Assembly (NCBI GenBank): GCA_008375315.1
Contig: CP032507.1
Location: forward strand, 3,558,071 to 3,622,070
Reading direction: 5' to 3'
DNA length: 64,000 nucleotides
DNA from: Ectothiorhodospiraceae bacterium BW-2
GTDB taxonomy: Bacteria; Pseudomonadota; Gammaproteobacteria; Thiohalomonadales; Thiohalomonadaceae
Every line of letters begins with the position of its first letter. The first letter of the stretch is position 1. A model generated the notes under the pieces. It was given only the letters and a program-made list of their open reading frames with translations. It was not told the origin of the DNA and made no database searches. Made by a program: the position numbers and the translations under genes. Below, in pieces: positions 1 through 14,342 of the stretch.

Positions 1-2417
1 AGCTACTAGAGCAGCTCACCTACACGCCCGTATTTACCGCTCACCCCACCGAATCGAAACGGCGCACGATTAAAGAGAATCTGCGTCGAATCTTTATCAC
101 CAGTGAAAAACTGAACGATCCTCGTCTTGGCAAAGAGGATAAAGATCGCATTACCGCTGAACTTAAAGCCGAAATTCTGGTGCTCTGGCGCACTGATGAG
201 GTTCGTAGCCACAAAATTGAGGTAGCCGATGAGATTGAAAATGCCCTCTACTACTATCGCCACAGCCTGTTTGAGGCGGTTCCTACCGTCTATCGCAATC
301 TCAACAAGGGGGCTGTGCGTCTCTATGGCCAGCCGCTTGAGGTGCCGACCTTTCTGCGTTTTGGCTCGTGGATAGGGGGAGATCGCGATGGCAACCCCTT
401 CGTCACCCCCGATACCACCGCTCTCGCCGTACGGCTCCACCATAAAGAGATTGTGCAAGAGTATATTCGCCGCATAGAGCACCTTAGCCATATTCTGACC
501 CACTCCTACCGCCTCTGCCAGCCGAGCGAGGTATTTCTCGCCTCGTTAGAGCACGATGAGGCAGCCTACCCCAACATTTTTGCCGACAAACCCACTCATC
601 TGCAATATGAGCCCTATCGGCGCAAACTCTATATCATGCGCTACCGCCTGCGGCGCAATTTGGAGCTAGTCTTAAGTCGTATTGAGGGGAACGATCCGAG
701 CGAGCAGGCGACCGGTGCCCGCTATCGCACCGAAAAGGAGTTTTTAAACGATTTAAAACAGATCTACCAATCACTCCTCTCCCACAACGATCAGGCAGTG
801 GCCGAGGGCGAACTGCTCGATCTGCTGCGCATGGGAAAAACTTTCGGCTTCTATCTAGTACAGCTCGATGTGCGCCAAGAGTCGGTCCACCATACCGAAG
901 CGGTCGCCGAACTGCTAAAGAGCCGCGACAACCAGTTTGACTATCTAGCGCTAAGTGAGGAGGAGCGACTCACCCTACTCGGTGATCTCATCGCCAGTGA
1001 AGAGAGCTTAAACTCCGATCGCAGCCATCTGAGCGAGGCCACCCGCCAGACCCTAGCTGTGTTTGAGGTGATGCATAAAATGGGCGAAGAGATTAGCGCC
1101 AACGCCTTCGGCAGCTATGTGATCTCCATGACCCACGCCGCCAGCCATGTCATGGAGGTGATGCTACTCGCCCGCTGTGCCAAACTGATTCAGTGCAAAG
1201 GGGGCAAACTACAGTGCCGCATTAGCGTCAGCCCGCTGTTTGAGACCATCGAAGATTTAAGCCACATTCAGCCGGTGATGGAGCAGCTCTTTCACAACCC
1301 GACCTATATCCGCCTGCTGCAGCAGCTAGATAGAACCCAAGAGGTGATGCTCGGCTACTCCGACTCCTGTAAAGATGGAGGGATCGTCTCCTCTAGCTGG
1401 AACCTCTATCGCGCCCAGCAGCAGCTAACCGAGTTGGCCAAAACGCACCAAATTCGCCTCCGACTCTTTCATGGTCGTGGCGGCACCATCGGTCGCGGCG
1501 GTGGCCCGACCCACCAGGCGATTATGGCCCAACCGGAAGGGACTCTCTCCGGACAGATCAAATTTACCGAACAAGGTGAGGTGCTCTCCAATAAATATAG
1601 CAATGTCGAAACAGCCGTCTATGAGCTGGCGATGGGGGTGACCGGACTGATTAACGCCAGCCGCCACCTAATTACCTCCGCCCCTGAACCGCAGCAGCAC
1701 TATCAACAGATTATGGAGCAGCTATCACAGCTAGGCGAACAGGCCTATCGCGACCTGACCGACCGCTCGGAGGGGTTCCTCGACTACTTCTATGAAGCGA
1801 CACCGGTCACCGAAATTGCCCAAATGAATATCGGCTCCCGCCCCTCCCACCGTAAGCAGGGAGATCGCTCCAAAAGCTCGGTTCGCGCGATAGGCTGGGT
1901 CTTTGGCTGGGCGCAGTCGCGTCACACACTACCGGCTTGGTATGGTATCGGCTACAGCCTCTGTCAGTGGATGGGGGAGAATCCAGAGCGCCTAGCGCAG
2001 CTACAGCAGATGTATCAGCAGTGGCCCTACTTTCGCTCTCTAATTAGCAATACCCAAATGTCCCTAAAAAAGGCCGATATGGGTATTGCCGCCGAGTATG
2101 CTGCCCTCGCCACGACTCGACCTAAACAGGCCAAACAGATCTATAAAACCATCGCCGCCGAATATCAGCAGACCCTTAAAGCGGTACTTAAAATCACCCA
2201 ACAGCAGCAGTTAATGGAGGATAATCTGGCGTTAGCGCTCTCGCTCGATCGGCGCAACCCCTATCTCGACCCGCTGAACCATATCCAAATTATGTTAATC
2301 AAGCGCTATCGGGCCGCAGTCGCTGCAGAGGCAGAGCAGGCGCAGATAGAACACTGGCTTGAGCCGCTGCTACGAAGTATTAGCGCCATCGCTAGCGGTA
2401 TGCGCAATACCGGCTAA
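1..2417 (+). CDS. ppc: Phosphoenolpyruvate carboxylase (5' end outside window)
   Basis: Carboxylates phosphoenolpyruvate with bicarbonate to oxaloacetate in the cytoplasm, refilling the TCA cycle. The frame is open from base 3, so the N-terminus lies outside the window; an internal GTG at 180 is not the start. Visible family motifs: [12 protein letters not shown] near the cut end, [21 protein letters not shown], the catalytic loop [14 protein letters not shown] and the C-terminal tail ASGMRNTG, which is the usual PEPC terminus. About 800 residues are visible out of the roughly 880-940 typical of the family. The gene is native: it uses many CTA leucine codons, unlike the island that follows. 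The next gene starts 30 bp downstream on the same strand. The identification is very secure. Confidence 0.97.
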   Translation, partial: LLEQLTYTPVFTAHPTESKRRTIKENLRRIFITSEKLNDPRLGKEDKDRITAELKAEILVLWRTDEVRSHKIEVADEIENALYYYRHSLFEAVPTVYRNLNKGAVRLYGQPLEVPTFLRFGSWIGGDRDGNPFVTPDTTALAVRLHHKEIVQEYIRRIEHLSHILTHSYRLCQPSEVFLASLEHDEAAYPNIFADKPTHLQYEPYRRKLYIMRYRLRRNLELVLSRIEGNDPSEQATGARYRTEKEFLNDLKQIYQSLLSHNDQAVAEGELLDLLRMGKTFGFYLVQLDVRQESVHHTEAVAELLKSRDNQFDYLALSEEERLTLLGDLIASEESLNSDRSHLSEATRQTLAVFEVMHKMGEEISANAFGSYVISMTHAASHVMEVMLLARCAKLIQCKGGKLQCRISVSPLFETIEDLSHIQPVMEQLFHNPTYIRLLQQLDRTQEVMLGYSDSCKDGGIVSSSWNLYRAQQQLTELAKTHQIRLRLFHGRGGTIGRGGGPTHQAIMAQPEGTLSGQIKFTEQGEVLSNKYSNVETAVYELAMGVTGLINASRHLITSAPEPQQHYQQIMEQLSQLGEQAYRDLTDRSEGFLDYFYEATPVTEIAQMNIGSRPSHRKQGDRSKSSVRAIGWVFGWAQSRHTLPAWYGIGYSLCQWMGENPERLAQLQQMYQQWPYFRSLISNTQMSLKKADMGIAAEYAALATTRPKQAKQIYKTIAAEYQQTLKAVLKITQQQQLMEDNLALALSLDRRNPYLDPLNHIQIMLIKRYRAAVAAEAEQAQIEHWLEPLLRSISAIASGMRNTG

Positions 2418-2447
2418 CCCTCTACCCTCTCTATATCAGGTATCACC

Positions 2448-3611
2448 ATGACGGCTAAAGTGACTATTTTAATAGTCGATGATCAACCACAAAACCTACT
2501 CCTTCTCGGAGAGATTCTGCAACCACACTACCGAGTGATCGCCGCAAATTCGGGAGAACACGCGCTACAGCTAGCTGACAGCAGCTCCCCACCGGCACTG
2601 ATTCTGCTCGATATTATGATGCCGCAGATGGATGGCTATGCCGTGCTACAGCAGCTAAAACAGAGACCGAACACCTGCGAGATTCCGGTGCTCTTTGTCA
2701 CCGCCCTCAACGATACCGATGACGAAGCCTACGGGCTCGCACAAGGGGCGGCAGACTATATCACCAAACCGCTAAAACCGGCCATTATCCTAGCCCGTAT
2801 CGCCAATCAGTTAGAGATGAAGCGTATGCGTGATCTATTAAATGATCGCGCCTTGCAGCTAGAGCATGAGGTACAGAAACGGACTGAGGAGCTACAAAGG
2901 GCGCTACAGGTCAAACAGCAGTTTCTCTCCAATATCAGCCATGAGCTCAATACCCCAATTAACGGTATTTTAGGCATGATCAATCTAACGATGACTTGCT
3001 TTGAGCTCCCTGCCGACGCTCAAACCTATCTCGAACTGGCCTTTAAATCGGGCGATGCACTCAACGAGATTTTAGATAAAATTTTTGAGTATAGCGACAC
3101 CCTAAAACATACCGGTGACGATCTCTACGCCACCGCTAGCTCCCCGAAAAAACTCGCTGAAGAGGTAGTCAACTACTATCGGGCATCGGCCACAGTTAAA
3201 GGATTAACCCTCTCTCTGGAAGTGGCAGAGGATCTGCCGCAACTACTGCTGTTAGATAACATGAAGATTCAACGAATTTTAATTCAACTGGTCGATAACG
3301 CCCTAAAATATACCGCTAAGGGAGGGGTCGCACTACAGTGTGAGTTTCGCCACAACCAGCTACACTACACCATTCAAGATAGCGGCTGCGGTATTGAGCC
3401 GTCACAACAGCAGGCGATCTTTGCCCCCTTTAATCAAAGCGATAACTCCACCCGTCGCCACCACTACGGTACCGGACTGGGATTGGCGATTGTACGGGAG
3501 TTAGCCATCCAGCTCGGTGCCACGCTTGAGCTAGAGAGTGCCCCTGCTCAAGGGAGCCGGTTTAGCCTCGCCATTCCGGTACAATCGCCTCACCCTCGAC
3601 AGAGTTTATAA
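2448..3611 (+). CDS. Response regulator receiver fused to a histidine kinase
   Basis: A 387-residue soluble signalling protein with no membrane segment or signal peptide. Domains in order: a CheY-like receiver (about residues 5-120, acidic pocket DD near the start, phospho-acceptor D55 in LLDIMMP, lysine in TKPLKP), a coiled linker (about 125-160), a HisKA dimerisation domain with the phospho-histidine in FLSNISHELNTP, and an HATPase_c domain with the N box (LVDNALKYT), G1 box (DSGCGIE) and G2 box (TGLGLAIV). Receiver-first architecture suggests it takes a phosphoryl group or signal from a partner rather than sensing directly. No cognate regulator is adjacent. It is the last native gene before the BREX island. 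The domain call is firm; the input and output are unknown. Confidence 0.9.
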   Translation: MTAKVTILIVDDQPQNLLLLGEILQPHYRVIAANSGEHALQLADSSSPPALILLDIMMPQMDGYAVLQQLKQRPNTCEIPVLFVTALNDTDDEAYGLAQGAADYITKPLKPAIILARIANQLEMKRMRDLLNDRALQLEHEVQKRTEELQRALQVKQQFLSNISHELNTPINGILGMINLTMTCFELPADAQTYLELAFKSGDALNEILDKIFEYSDTLKHTGDDLYATASSPKKLAEEVVNYYRASATVKGLTLSLEVAEDLPQLLLLDNMKIQRILIQLVDNALKYTAKGGVALQCEFRHNQLHYTIQDSGCGIEPSQQQAIFAPFNQSDNSTRRHHYGTGLGLAIVRELAIQLGATLELESAPAQGSRFSLAIPVQSPHPRQSL

Positions 3612-3734
3612 AGCCATCTCGCCAAAAATCAGCGCCGCTGCATGACTCGCCGGAATCCTTCATGAAAATATCGTCTCCCCACTATCTTCAGTTCAATCCA
3701 TTGTGCGGTGGCCTAGATGCGACAGAGGATTGAC

Positions 3735-3977
3735 ATGCATATCCATAAACATGATGAACGAAGGACGAAGGCTATGGATGGGAGATGGCTGACGGTCGAT
3801 GATATTTGCAAATATCTGAATGTAAGCAATGAGACGGTCTATAAGTGGATCGAGCAACGGGCTATGCCCGGTCATCGTGTCGGCCGTCGCTGGATGTTTA
3901 AACAAGACGAAGTGGACGAATGGGTCCGCTCCGGCGGTGCGGCTGATAAATCCGATAAGCCGGACACCGAGCAATAA
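3735..3977 (+). CDS. Small helix-turn-helix protein (excisionase/MerR-like)
   Basis: An 80-residue protein with one winged HTH of the excisionase/MerR_1 type: RWLTVDDICKYLNVS forms the first helices, NETVYKWIEQ the recognition region, and PGHRVGRRWMFKQDEV the wing typical of this family, followed by a polar tail. The ATG at 3735 is preferred because AGAGG lies 6-7 bp upstream; an in-frame ATG at 3717 and another at 3774 are alternatives. It is the first gene of the BREX operon and its stop overlaps the ribosome-binding site of brxF, so it may regulate the operon. Despite the excisionase-like fold, no integrase is present, so excision is not supported. The fold is confident; the role is inferred from position. 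Confidence 0.75.
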   Translation: MHIHKHDERRTKAMDGRWLTVDDICKYLNVSNETVYKWIEQRAMPGHRVGRRWMFKQDEVDEWVRSGGAADKSDKPDTEQ

Positions 3978-3987
3978 GGAGCGACCA

Positions 3988-8309
<4,322 letters not shown>

Positions 8310-8314
8310 CCGCC

Positions 8315-8710
8315 ATGAGTGCATTTCAGCGATTCGAGGACATTGAAGCCTGGCAAAAGGCCCGCGAACTGACCAAGGCGATTTACGCTCTGTCAAACGA
8401 CGGCCAGTTTGCCCGAGACTTCGGCCTACGCGATCAGATTCGCCGGGCCTCGGTTTCGATCATGTCAAACATCGCTGAAGGCTTCGGCAGGGGCGGCAAC
8501 AAGGAATTCATCCAGTTCCTTTCAACCGCCAAAGGCTCAGCATCCGAAGTGCAAGCCCAGCTCTACGTCGCCCTCGATGCTACTCACATCAACCAAGAAC
8601 AATTTCAAAGCATCTATGCCCTGGCTCAGTCCACAGGAAACATGATCGGCGGCCTGATCCGCTATCTGGCCAAGTCCGAAAACAAAGGAATCAAGTATGA
8701 AACAAGATGA
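8315..8710 (+). CDS. Four-helix-bundle protein of the S23/intervening-sequence protein family
   Basis: A 131-residue protein matching the short four-helix-bundle family first seen in 23S rRNA intervening sequences: an N-terminal FEDIEAWQKARELTKAIY helix, the diagnostic FGLRDQIRRASVSIMSNIAEGFGR segment split around residues 36-58, then NKEFIQFLSTAKGSASEVQAQL and a final helix. Length (about 115-135) is normal. It sits 6 bp after brxC and its last 14 bp overlap the annotated pglX start. It is not a standard BREX gene. The DGR accessory protein Avd has a related fold, but no reverse transcriptase or template repeat is present here. Nearby 7-bp repeats suggest it may belong to a small mobile unit. 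Family secure; function unknown. Confidence 0.85.
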   Translation: MSAFQRFEDIEAWQKARELTKAIYALSNDGQFARDFGLRDQIRRASVSIMSNIAEGFGRGGNKEFIQFLSTAKGSASEVQAQLYVALDATHINQEQFQSIYALAQSTGNMIGGLIRYLAKSENKGIKYETR

Positions 8711-11567
8711 AATGCCCGGACTGGATTTTGAACCAGTAACCAGCAACAAGGAACCAGTAACCTGCTTAGGCATGACCTTCGAGAACGACGAGGCCCGCCG
8801 CGCTCACTTTACCGAGGAGCTGCGCAAGAAGCTGCAGGACCCGGAGTTCCGCAAGATCGAAGGCTTTCCCATCGGCAGCGACGAGGACATCCTGAACCTA
8901 AGCGATCCGCCGTACTACACCGCCTGTCCGAACCCGTGGATTGCGGATTTCATCGCCGAGTGGGAGGCGCAGAAGCCGGAACAGCCCGAAGGCTACCACT
9001 ACCACCGTGAACCCTTTGCCTCTGATGTAAGCGAGGGCAAGAACGACCCGATTTACAACGCGCACTCCTACCATACCAAGGTGCCGCACAAGGCCATCAT
9101 GCGCTACATCCTCCATTACACGCAGCCGGGGGATATCGTGTTTGACGGCTTTTGCGGAACTGGCATGACGGGGGTGGCTGCGCAGATGTGTGGCGACCGC
9201 GAAGTGGTCATGTCTCTTGGGTACCAGGTGAAGCCGGACGGGACCATTTTGCAGGAAGAGACTGATGAAGATGGTAAAAAGGTTTGGCGGCCGTTTTCAA
9301 AGCTGGGTATCCGCAGAGCGATTCTCAATGATCTCTCACCGGCAGCGACATTTATCTCATACAACTACAACACGCCTGTAAATCCCACTTCTTTCGAACG
9401 AGAAGCCTATCGAATATTAAAAGAGGTCGAAAAAGCATGCGGATGGATGTATGAGACAAAGCATTCGGATGGACGAACTGGAACGATAAACTACACCGTT
9501 TGGTCCGATGTTTTTGTCTGTAATGAATGTGCTGGTGAAGTCGTTTTTTGGGACGAAGCCGTCGATGAGGAAAATGGCAAGGTTCATGACAGCTTTCCCT
9601 GTCCCCATTGTAATGCAGAGTTGACTAAGAGACGTCTCGAGCGTGCCTGGGCAAACAAGTTCGACGTTGCCATTGGAGAAACGATCAAGCAGGCCAAGCA
9701 GGTTCCTGTGAAGATCAATTACTCTGTCGCAGGTGTATCAGGTCGTTTTGAAAAAAAACCAGACGAGAGCGATCTTGCTCTAATAGCTAAAATTGAGGGT
9801 GAGGATATACCGTACTGGCATCCATCCTCGCGTATGATCGAGGGCCGCGAAACGCGACGAAATGACCCTATCGGCATTACGCATGTTCATCATTTCTACA
9901 CAAAACGCAATTTGCGTGTACTCGCAACGCTCCGCCATATACTTTCCACATCGGATATGGAAAGTCAGTTGCTTTGCCTCGTGGGCGACCAACTCCCGCG
10001 AGCAAGCAAAATGCACAAAATAGCAGTCAGCCGCTTAAATACTAATCTATCCAAAACGGCTGGCGTCCTTGCCGGTACTCTTTATATACCTTCAAACCAG
10101 ATTGAGTACTGCCTGATCGCAATGATCGGGTACAGGATCAAAGATGTTTCCTCATACTTGAGTAAAAGAGACAGAAAAACCAGGCAGATTGTTTTTACGT
10201 CCTCCTCAGAGAAGATGCTCATGCCAGACAATTCGCTGGATTATTTCTTCTTTGATCCCCCGTTTGGGGCGAACATCAATTATTCCGAGCTGAATTCACT
10301 CTGGGAGGTTTGGCTAAAGGTATTAACAAACAACAAGCCAGAGGCTGTTGAAAATAGCTCACAAGGAAAGAGTTTGGATGAGTACCGCCAGTTGATGGCA
10401 GGTTGTTTCGAGGAAGCATATCGCCTGTTGAAACCGGGACGGTGGTTTACCGTCGAATTCTCTAATACCAATGCATCAGTATGGAACAGCATCCAAACTG
10501 CTCTTACTGAGGTTGGTTTCATCGTAGCTAATGTGTCGGCACTCGACAAGAAGCAGGGCAGCTTCAAGGCCGTAACCACACCTACAGCCGTCAAACAGGA
10601 CCTCGTTATCTCAGCCTACAAACCCAATGGCGGCTTTGAAGAACGTTTTCAGAAAGAGGCGCAAACCGAAGAAGGCGTGTGGGATTTTGTACGCACACAC
10701 TTGAAGTATTTGCCGGTCACCAAGCAACAGGGAGCCTTGCTGCAGTTCGTCCCGGAACGTGATCCGCGCATCCTGTTCGACCAGATGGTGGCCTACTACG
10801 TTCGCAAGGGCTACCCCGTGCCGATCTCCAGCCAGGAGTTCCAGATCGGGCTTTCGCAGCGTTTCATCGAGCGCGACGGAATGTTTTTCCTGCCGGATCA
10901 GGTGGCCGAATACGACCGCAAGAAGATGACCTCCGGTGCCCCACAGCAGCTATCGATGTTCGTCTCCGACGAGGCCTCCGCCATCCAATGGCTCCGTCAG
11001 CTTATCAAGGAAAAGCCGCAGACCTTCTCCGACATCAACCCGCAGTTCATGCAGCAACTCGGTGGCTGGAGCAAGAACGAGGCCCAACTCGACCTGCGCG
11101 AACTGCTGAACCAGAACTTCCTTTGCTACGACGGCAAAGGCAAAATTCCATCCCAAATCGTTTCGTGGATGCGCCGCAGCTCAGAACTCCGGCCTCTTAT
11201 CGAAGCCGAATTCAAAGCGCAAGGCATTGAACTTGCCGAAAACCTTGAACTAGAAACCAGTAACCAGGAACTCAGAACCCGCGCGCAAGCGCGCTGGTAC
11301 GTGCCCGATCCCAACAAGGCAGGCGACCTGGAGAAACTGCGCGAGAAGGCACTGCTCAAGGAGTTCGAGGAATACAAAGAGGTCAAAAAGAAACTCAAGG
11401 TCTTCCGCCTGGAAGCTGTCCGCGCCGGTTTCAAGAAAGCCTGGCAGGAGCGTGACTACGCCGTCATCGTCGCCGTGGCCGACAAGATCCCCAACAACGT
11501 CCTTGAAGAAGATCCCAAGCTGCTCATGTGGTACGACCAGGCGATAACACGGATGGGAGGGGAATGA
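8697..11567 (+). CDS. pglX: BREX DNA methyltransferase PglX (type 3 PglXI-like)
   Basis: A 956-residue predicted adenine-specific DNA methyltransferase that would mark host DNA as self. S-adenosylmethionine motif I is DGFCGTGMTG at about 149; catalytic motif IV is DPPFGAN at about 520; between them a Zn ribbon-like pair CNEC (about 275) and CPHC (about 302). The first ~25 residues are encoded by the end of the four-helix gene and a heptamer array; the ancestral start is probably the ATG at 8773 (MTFENDEARR). A second array lies at 11248. Base composition is mosaic: sampled 60-base lines at 9421 and 10081 have 28 and 25 G+C, against 32 and 34 at 9001 and 10861, so the central part may have been exchanged by recombination. 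Confidence 0.82.
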   Translation: MKQDEMPGLDFEPVTSNKEPVTCLGMTFENDEARRAHFTEELRKKLQDPEFRKIEGFPIGSDEDILNLSDPPYYTACPNPWIADFIAEWEAQKPEQPEGYHYHREPFASDVSEGKNDPIYNAHSYHTKVPHKAIMRYILHYTQPGDIVFDGFCGTGMTGVAAQMCGDREVVMSLGYQVKPDGTILQEETDEDGKKVWRPFSKLGIRRAILNDLSPAATFISYNYNTPVNPTSFEREAYRILKEVEKACGWMYETKHSDGRTGTINYTVWSDVFVCNECAGEVVFWDEAVDEENGKVHDSFPCPHCNAELTKRRLERAWANKFDVAIGETIKQAKQVPVKINYSVAGVSGRFEKKPDESDLALIAKIEGEDIPYWHPSSRMIEGRETRRNDPIGITHVHHFYTKRNLRVLATLRHILSTSDMESQLLCLVGDQLPRASKMHKIAVSRLNTNLSKTAGVLAGTLYIPSNQIEYCLIAMIGYRIKDVSSYLSKRDRKTRQIVFTSSSEKMLMPDNSLDYFFFDPPFGANINYSELNSLWEVWLKVLTNNKPEAVENSSQGKSLDEYRQLMAGCFEEAYRLLKPGRWFTVEFSNTNASVWNSIQTALTEVGFIVANVSALDKKQGSFKAVTTPTAVKQDLVISAYKPNGGFEERFQKEAQTEEGVWDFVRTHLKYLPVTKQQGALLQFVPERDPRILFDQMVAYYVRKGYPVPISSQEFQIGLSQRFIERDGMFFLPDQVAEYDRKKMTSGAPQQLSMFVSDEASAIQWLRQLIKEKPQTFSDINPQFMQQLGGWSKNEAQLDLRELLNQNFLCYDGKGKIPSQIVSWMRRSSELRPLIEAEFKAQGIELAENLELETSNQELRTRAQARWYVPDPNKAGDLEKLREKALLKEFEEYKEVKKKLKVFRLEAVRAGFKKAWQERDYAVIVAVADKIPNNVLEEDPKLLMWYDQAITRMGGE
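8731..8762. repeat. 7-bp repeat array at the start of pglX
   Basis: Heptamers AACCAGT, AACCAGC, AACAAGG, AACCAGT, AACC lie 20 bp after the stop of the four-helix-bundle gene and encode residues 12-22 of the longest pglX frame. They are absent from the likely ancestral protein that begins at 8773. Confidence 0.72.
11248..11294. repeat. 7-bp repeat array plus hairpin near the end of pglX
   Basis: Heptamers AACTAGA, AACCAGT, AACCAGG, AACTCAG, AACCC are followed directly by the palindromic stem GCGCGCAAGCGCGC (11281-11294). This is the mirror image of the hairpin-then-heptamer units in brxC, as expected for the same element in the opposite orientation. Confidence 0.72.
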
Positions 11568-11568
11568 A

Positions 11569-14340
11569 ATGACAGACAAGTGGAATTTCCCGGGAAGCAA
11601 ATGGTGGAAGTTTGATTTCCACACACATACTCCTATCTCTGATGATTATGGCCGTGGTGATGAATCCTTCAAGAGCGTCGAGTTGGAAGAATGGCTCCAA
11701 AAAGCCATGGAATCCGGCCTCGATTGTGTGGTGGTAACCGACCACAACTCGGGGAAATGGATTGATGTATTGAAGGCCAAGAACAAAGAGCTTCGAGACC
11801 GTGACACAAAGCCCGACTGGTACAGAGAGCTGGCCATATTCCCGGGGGTTGAGATCACGGTTGCCAACAGCAGCAGCCGGGTTCATCTGCTCGCGGTTTT
11901 TGACCCGAGTTGCGACAGTCAAAAGGTGACCGGCGTTCTGGGGGCATGCGGAATCACATCTGGCTACGGTGATCCGAATATATCCACATCAACCGGCTTT
12001 GTGGATACCGTGAAACACATCATCGAAGCAGGCGGAGTTGCTCTACCGGCCCATATCGATGGTAAACAGGGATTGCTTGAAGGTATTGTCTCGTTATCGC
12101 CTGAACTCGAAAAAAGCCTGAAAGCTGTTTCGGCCGCAGAGTTTTGCGATCTTCACAAATTCGACAACGGGGAACCAACCTTAAAGAAGGCGGTTGACCG
12201 TCTTGCAAAAGTGGCTGGTTCCGATGCCCATAAACCAGACGACATCGGAAGGCATTTCAGTTGGCTCAAGATGAGCCGTCCTTCTATTGAGGGTCTGCGA
12301 CTGGCATTACTCGATCATGAGTTCTGTGTAAAAAACCAATCTGAAAATCCTAATCACCTGCCTGATATCTTCCTGTCGAAGCTGATTATCAAGGCCATGC
12401 GCCACTGCGGCCGCATCAGTGGTCAACCATTCGTCACCCAGTTGCACCCGCATTTCAATTCAGTCATCGGCGGACGAGGAACCGGAAAATCCACCATCCT
12501 CGAGTCGATCCGTATCGTTTCTCGTCGTGATCAGAATCTGGCGACCGAAGCCCCCAGGGTAAAAGATGAGCTGGATAAGTTCATGAAGCTGTCGCAGAAC
12601 AAAGGCGTCATGCTGAATGACACGGAAATCCTGATGGAGATTCACCGGCGTGGCAAGAATTATCAACTGCGCTGGAGATTTGACGGCCAGGGCGCGGTGT
12701 TGGAGGAAGAAGCCAACAGTGCTTGGCAAGAAATCGAAGCCGGTGATCTTAGAGAGCGGTTTCCGATTAGCATTTTCAGCCAAAAACAGATCAACGAACT
12801 CGCATCGAATCCGCGAGGGCTCTTGGAAGTCGTTGACCGTTCTCCAGAGGTGGATCGGGCGGAATGGAAATCTCGCTGGGAAAGCGTCAAGAGTCAGTTC
12901 CTTCAATTGAGGGAACGAAGAAGAGAGCTATTACGGCAACTGGCTGGCGAACAGCAAATTCGTGCAAAGCTGGGGGACGTTGAGAACGACCTAAAGCAAT
13001 ATGAAGAAAAAGGTCATGGGGAGGTACTGAAACAGTATCAGAAGCGCAGCCAACAAAAGAACGGCCTTCCCGACGACCAGGTTTTTGATGACCTTTCGTC
13101 TGGCATAAGAGAGCTGGCATCCAACGCCGGGCTGTCCGACTTTCCTGCACATTTATTCGACGAGCAGGATGAAACCACTACCGAGATCAAGACGATTCAC
13201 GAACAAACAGCTCAAGAGCTAAAAAAGGTCGGTGAAACGCTTAGCAAGCTCGCCGATAGCGTTGATGCACTAAAGGCCCAAAGGGTAAAAGACATTTCCT
13301 CAAGCAAATGGCACCAGGCGGTACAGGCAAGCATCGCCGCGTATGAAGGGCTGGTCAAAGAGTATGAGGAAAAGAAGAGCCAATTGAGTATTTCCCTTTA
13401 CGGGGAATGGGTACAACAGCGTAATCAACTGCAGCAGCAATTGAAAAAGCTGGATTCCGTCCGCAAGGAAACTGAGTCGGCGGAAAAGCAGATTGAGGAA
13501 TCCCTCGCCAAGCTTCAGGAATTACGCGTCGAGTTGCTCGAAAAAAGGAGAAGTTTTCTTAACAAAGTCATAGGGGCCAGCGCTTTTGTGCGCATGGAGT
13601 TGGTTCAGTATGGTGATGTGAGTACATTGGAAGACGAATACCGCTCCTTGCTCAATCTTGAAGATGGAAAGTTTATAAGTTCGGTATGTGATCGAGAAAA
13701 CAAACAGGGCCTTCTCTGGGCCTTCAATAAATGGGAAGAAGCTAAAACACCTGAATTTGATTTGCCGCAGCTCATCTCGCAGATCAAAGCCAGAACACTT
13801 GATATCGCCAGAGGGCAAGTTTCCGGTAATCATGGTGCGTTTGATAATCGCTTGAAGAAGTTACTGGAAACACAACCGGCTATTTTCGATCAGCTCGATG
13901 CATGGTGGCCCGAAGATATGCTGCGGGTCAAGTATTCCAAAGACCCGTCTTCTGGCAAATTTGATGACCTAGAAAAAGGGTCTGCCGGGCAGAAAGCAGC
14001 AGCGATTCTTGCCTTCTTACTGAGCCATGGCAACGAGCCACTGATTATCGACCAACCAGAAGATGATTTGGATAATGCGCTGATCTATGACCTTATCGTC
14101 AAACAGATCCATGAGAACAAGAATAGACGTCAGCTTATCATCGTGACTCACAATGCCAACATCGTCGTAAACGGAGACTCCGAACTAGTCCACGTCCTGA
14201 AATATGACGGGGGTCAGGTACAAATCGACCAACAAGGCGGTCTTGAAGAATCAAGCATCCGGGAGTCGATCTGCACCATTATGGAAGGTGGCCGTCAGGC
14301 GTTTGTGAAGCGTTACAATCGCATAGCGTTGGAGGTTTAG
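11569..14340 (+). CDS. PHP-domain/SMC-like ATPase (TrlF-family-like)
   Basis: A 923-residue protein with an N-terminal PHP phosphoesterase domain (FDFHTHT at 15-21, VTDHNSG, PGVEIT, PAHIDGK, GSDAHK near 218), giving the His/Asp set of a metal-dependent hydrolase, followed by an ABC/SMC-type ATPase split by a long coiled coil: Walker A GGRGTGKST at about 301, coiled coil about 430-720, signature-like GSAGQKAAAIL and Walker B LIIDQPEDDLDN at about 825, H-loop VTHNAN. This architecture matches the TrlF-like ATPases annotated near defence loci. It follows pglX by one base and is 2 bp before the AlbA_2 gene. GC is lower (27-32 of 60 in sampled lines) than brxC or the helicase, suggesting a separate origin. 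Nucleic-acid sensing plus cleavage is inferred. Confidence 0.78.
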   Translation: MTDKWNFPGSKWWKFDFHTHTPISDDYGRGDESFKSVELEEWLQKAMESGLDCVVVTDHNSGKWIDVLKAKNKELRDRDTKPDWYRELAIFPGVEITVANSSSRVHLLAVFDPSCDSQKVTGVLGACGITSGYGDPNISTSTGFVDTVKHIIEAGGVALPAHIDGKQGLLEGIVSLSPELEKSLKAVSAAEFCDLHKFDNGEPTLKKAVDRLAKVAGSDAHKPDDIGRHFSWLKMSRPSIEGLRLALLDHEFCVKNQSENPNHLPDIFLSKLIIKAMRHCGRISGQPFVTQLHPHFNSVIGGRGTGKSTILESIRIVSRRDQNLATEAPRVKDELDKFMKLSQNKGVMLNDTEILMEIHRRGKNYQLRWRFDGQGAVLEEEANSAWQEIEAGDLRERFPISIFSQKQINELASNPRGLLEVVDRSPEVDRAEWKSRWESVKSQFLQLRERRRELLRQLAGEQQIRAKLGDVENDLKQYEEKGHGEVLKQYQKRSQQKNGLPDDQVFDDLSSGIRELASNAGLSDFPAHLFDEQDETTTEIKTIHEQTAQELKKVGETLSKLADSVDALKAQRVKDISSSKWHQAVQASIAAYEGLVKEYEEKKSQLSISLYGEWVQQRNQLQQQLKKLDSVRKETESAEKQIEESLAKLQELRVELLEKRRSFLNKVIGASAFVRMELVQYGDVSTLEDEYRSLLNLEDGKFISSVCDRENKQGLLWAFNKWEEAKTPEFDLPQLISQIKARTLDIARGQVSGNHGAFDNRLKKLLETQPAIFDQLDAWWPEDMLRVKYSKDPSSGKFDDLEKGSAGQKAAAILAFLLSHGNEPLIIDQPEDDLDNALIYDLIVKQIHENKNRRQLIIVTHNANIVVNGDSELVHVLKYDGGQVQIDQQGGLEESSIRESICTIMEGGRQAFVKRYNRIALEV

Positions 14341-14342
14341 GA

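Noticed and set aside
3612..3734. tRNA or attachment site at the left island border
   Set aside because: No cloverleaf and no matching direct repeat at the right border were found by eye.
8315..8710. Avd gene of a diversity-generating retroelement
   Set aside because: The fold is related, but no reverse transcriptase, template repeat or variable repeat is present.
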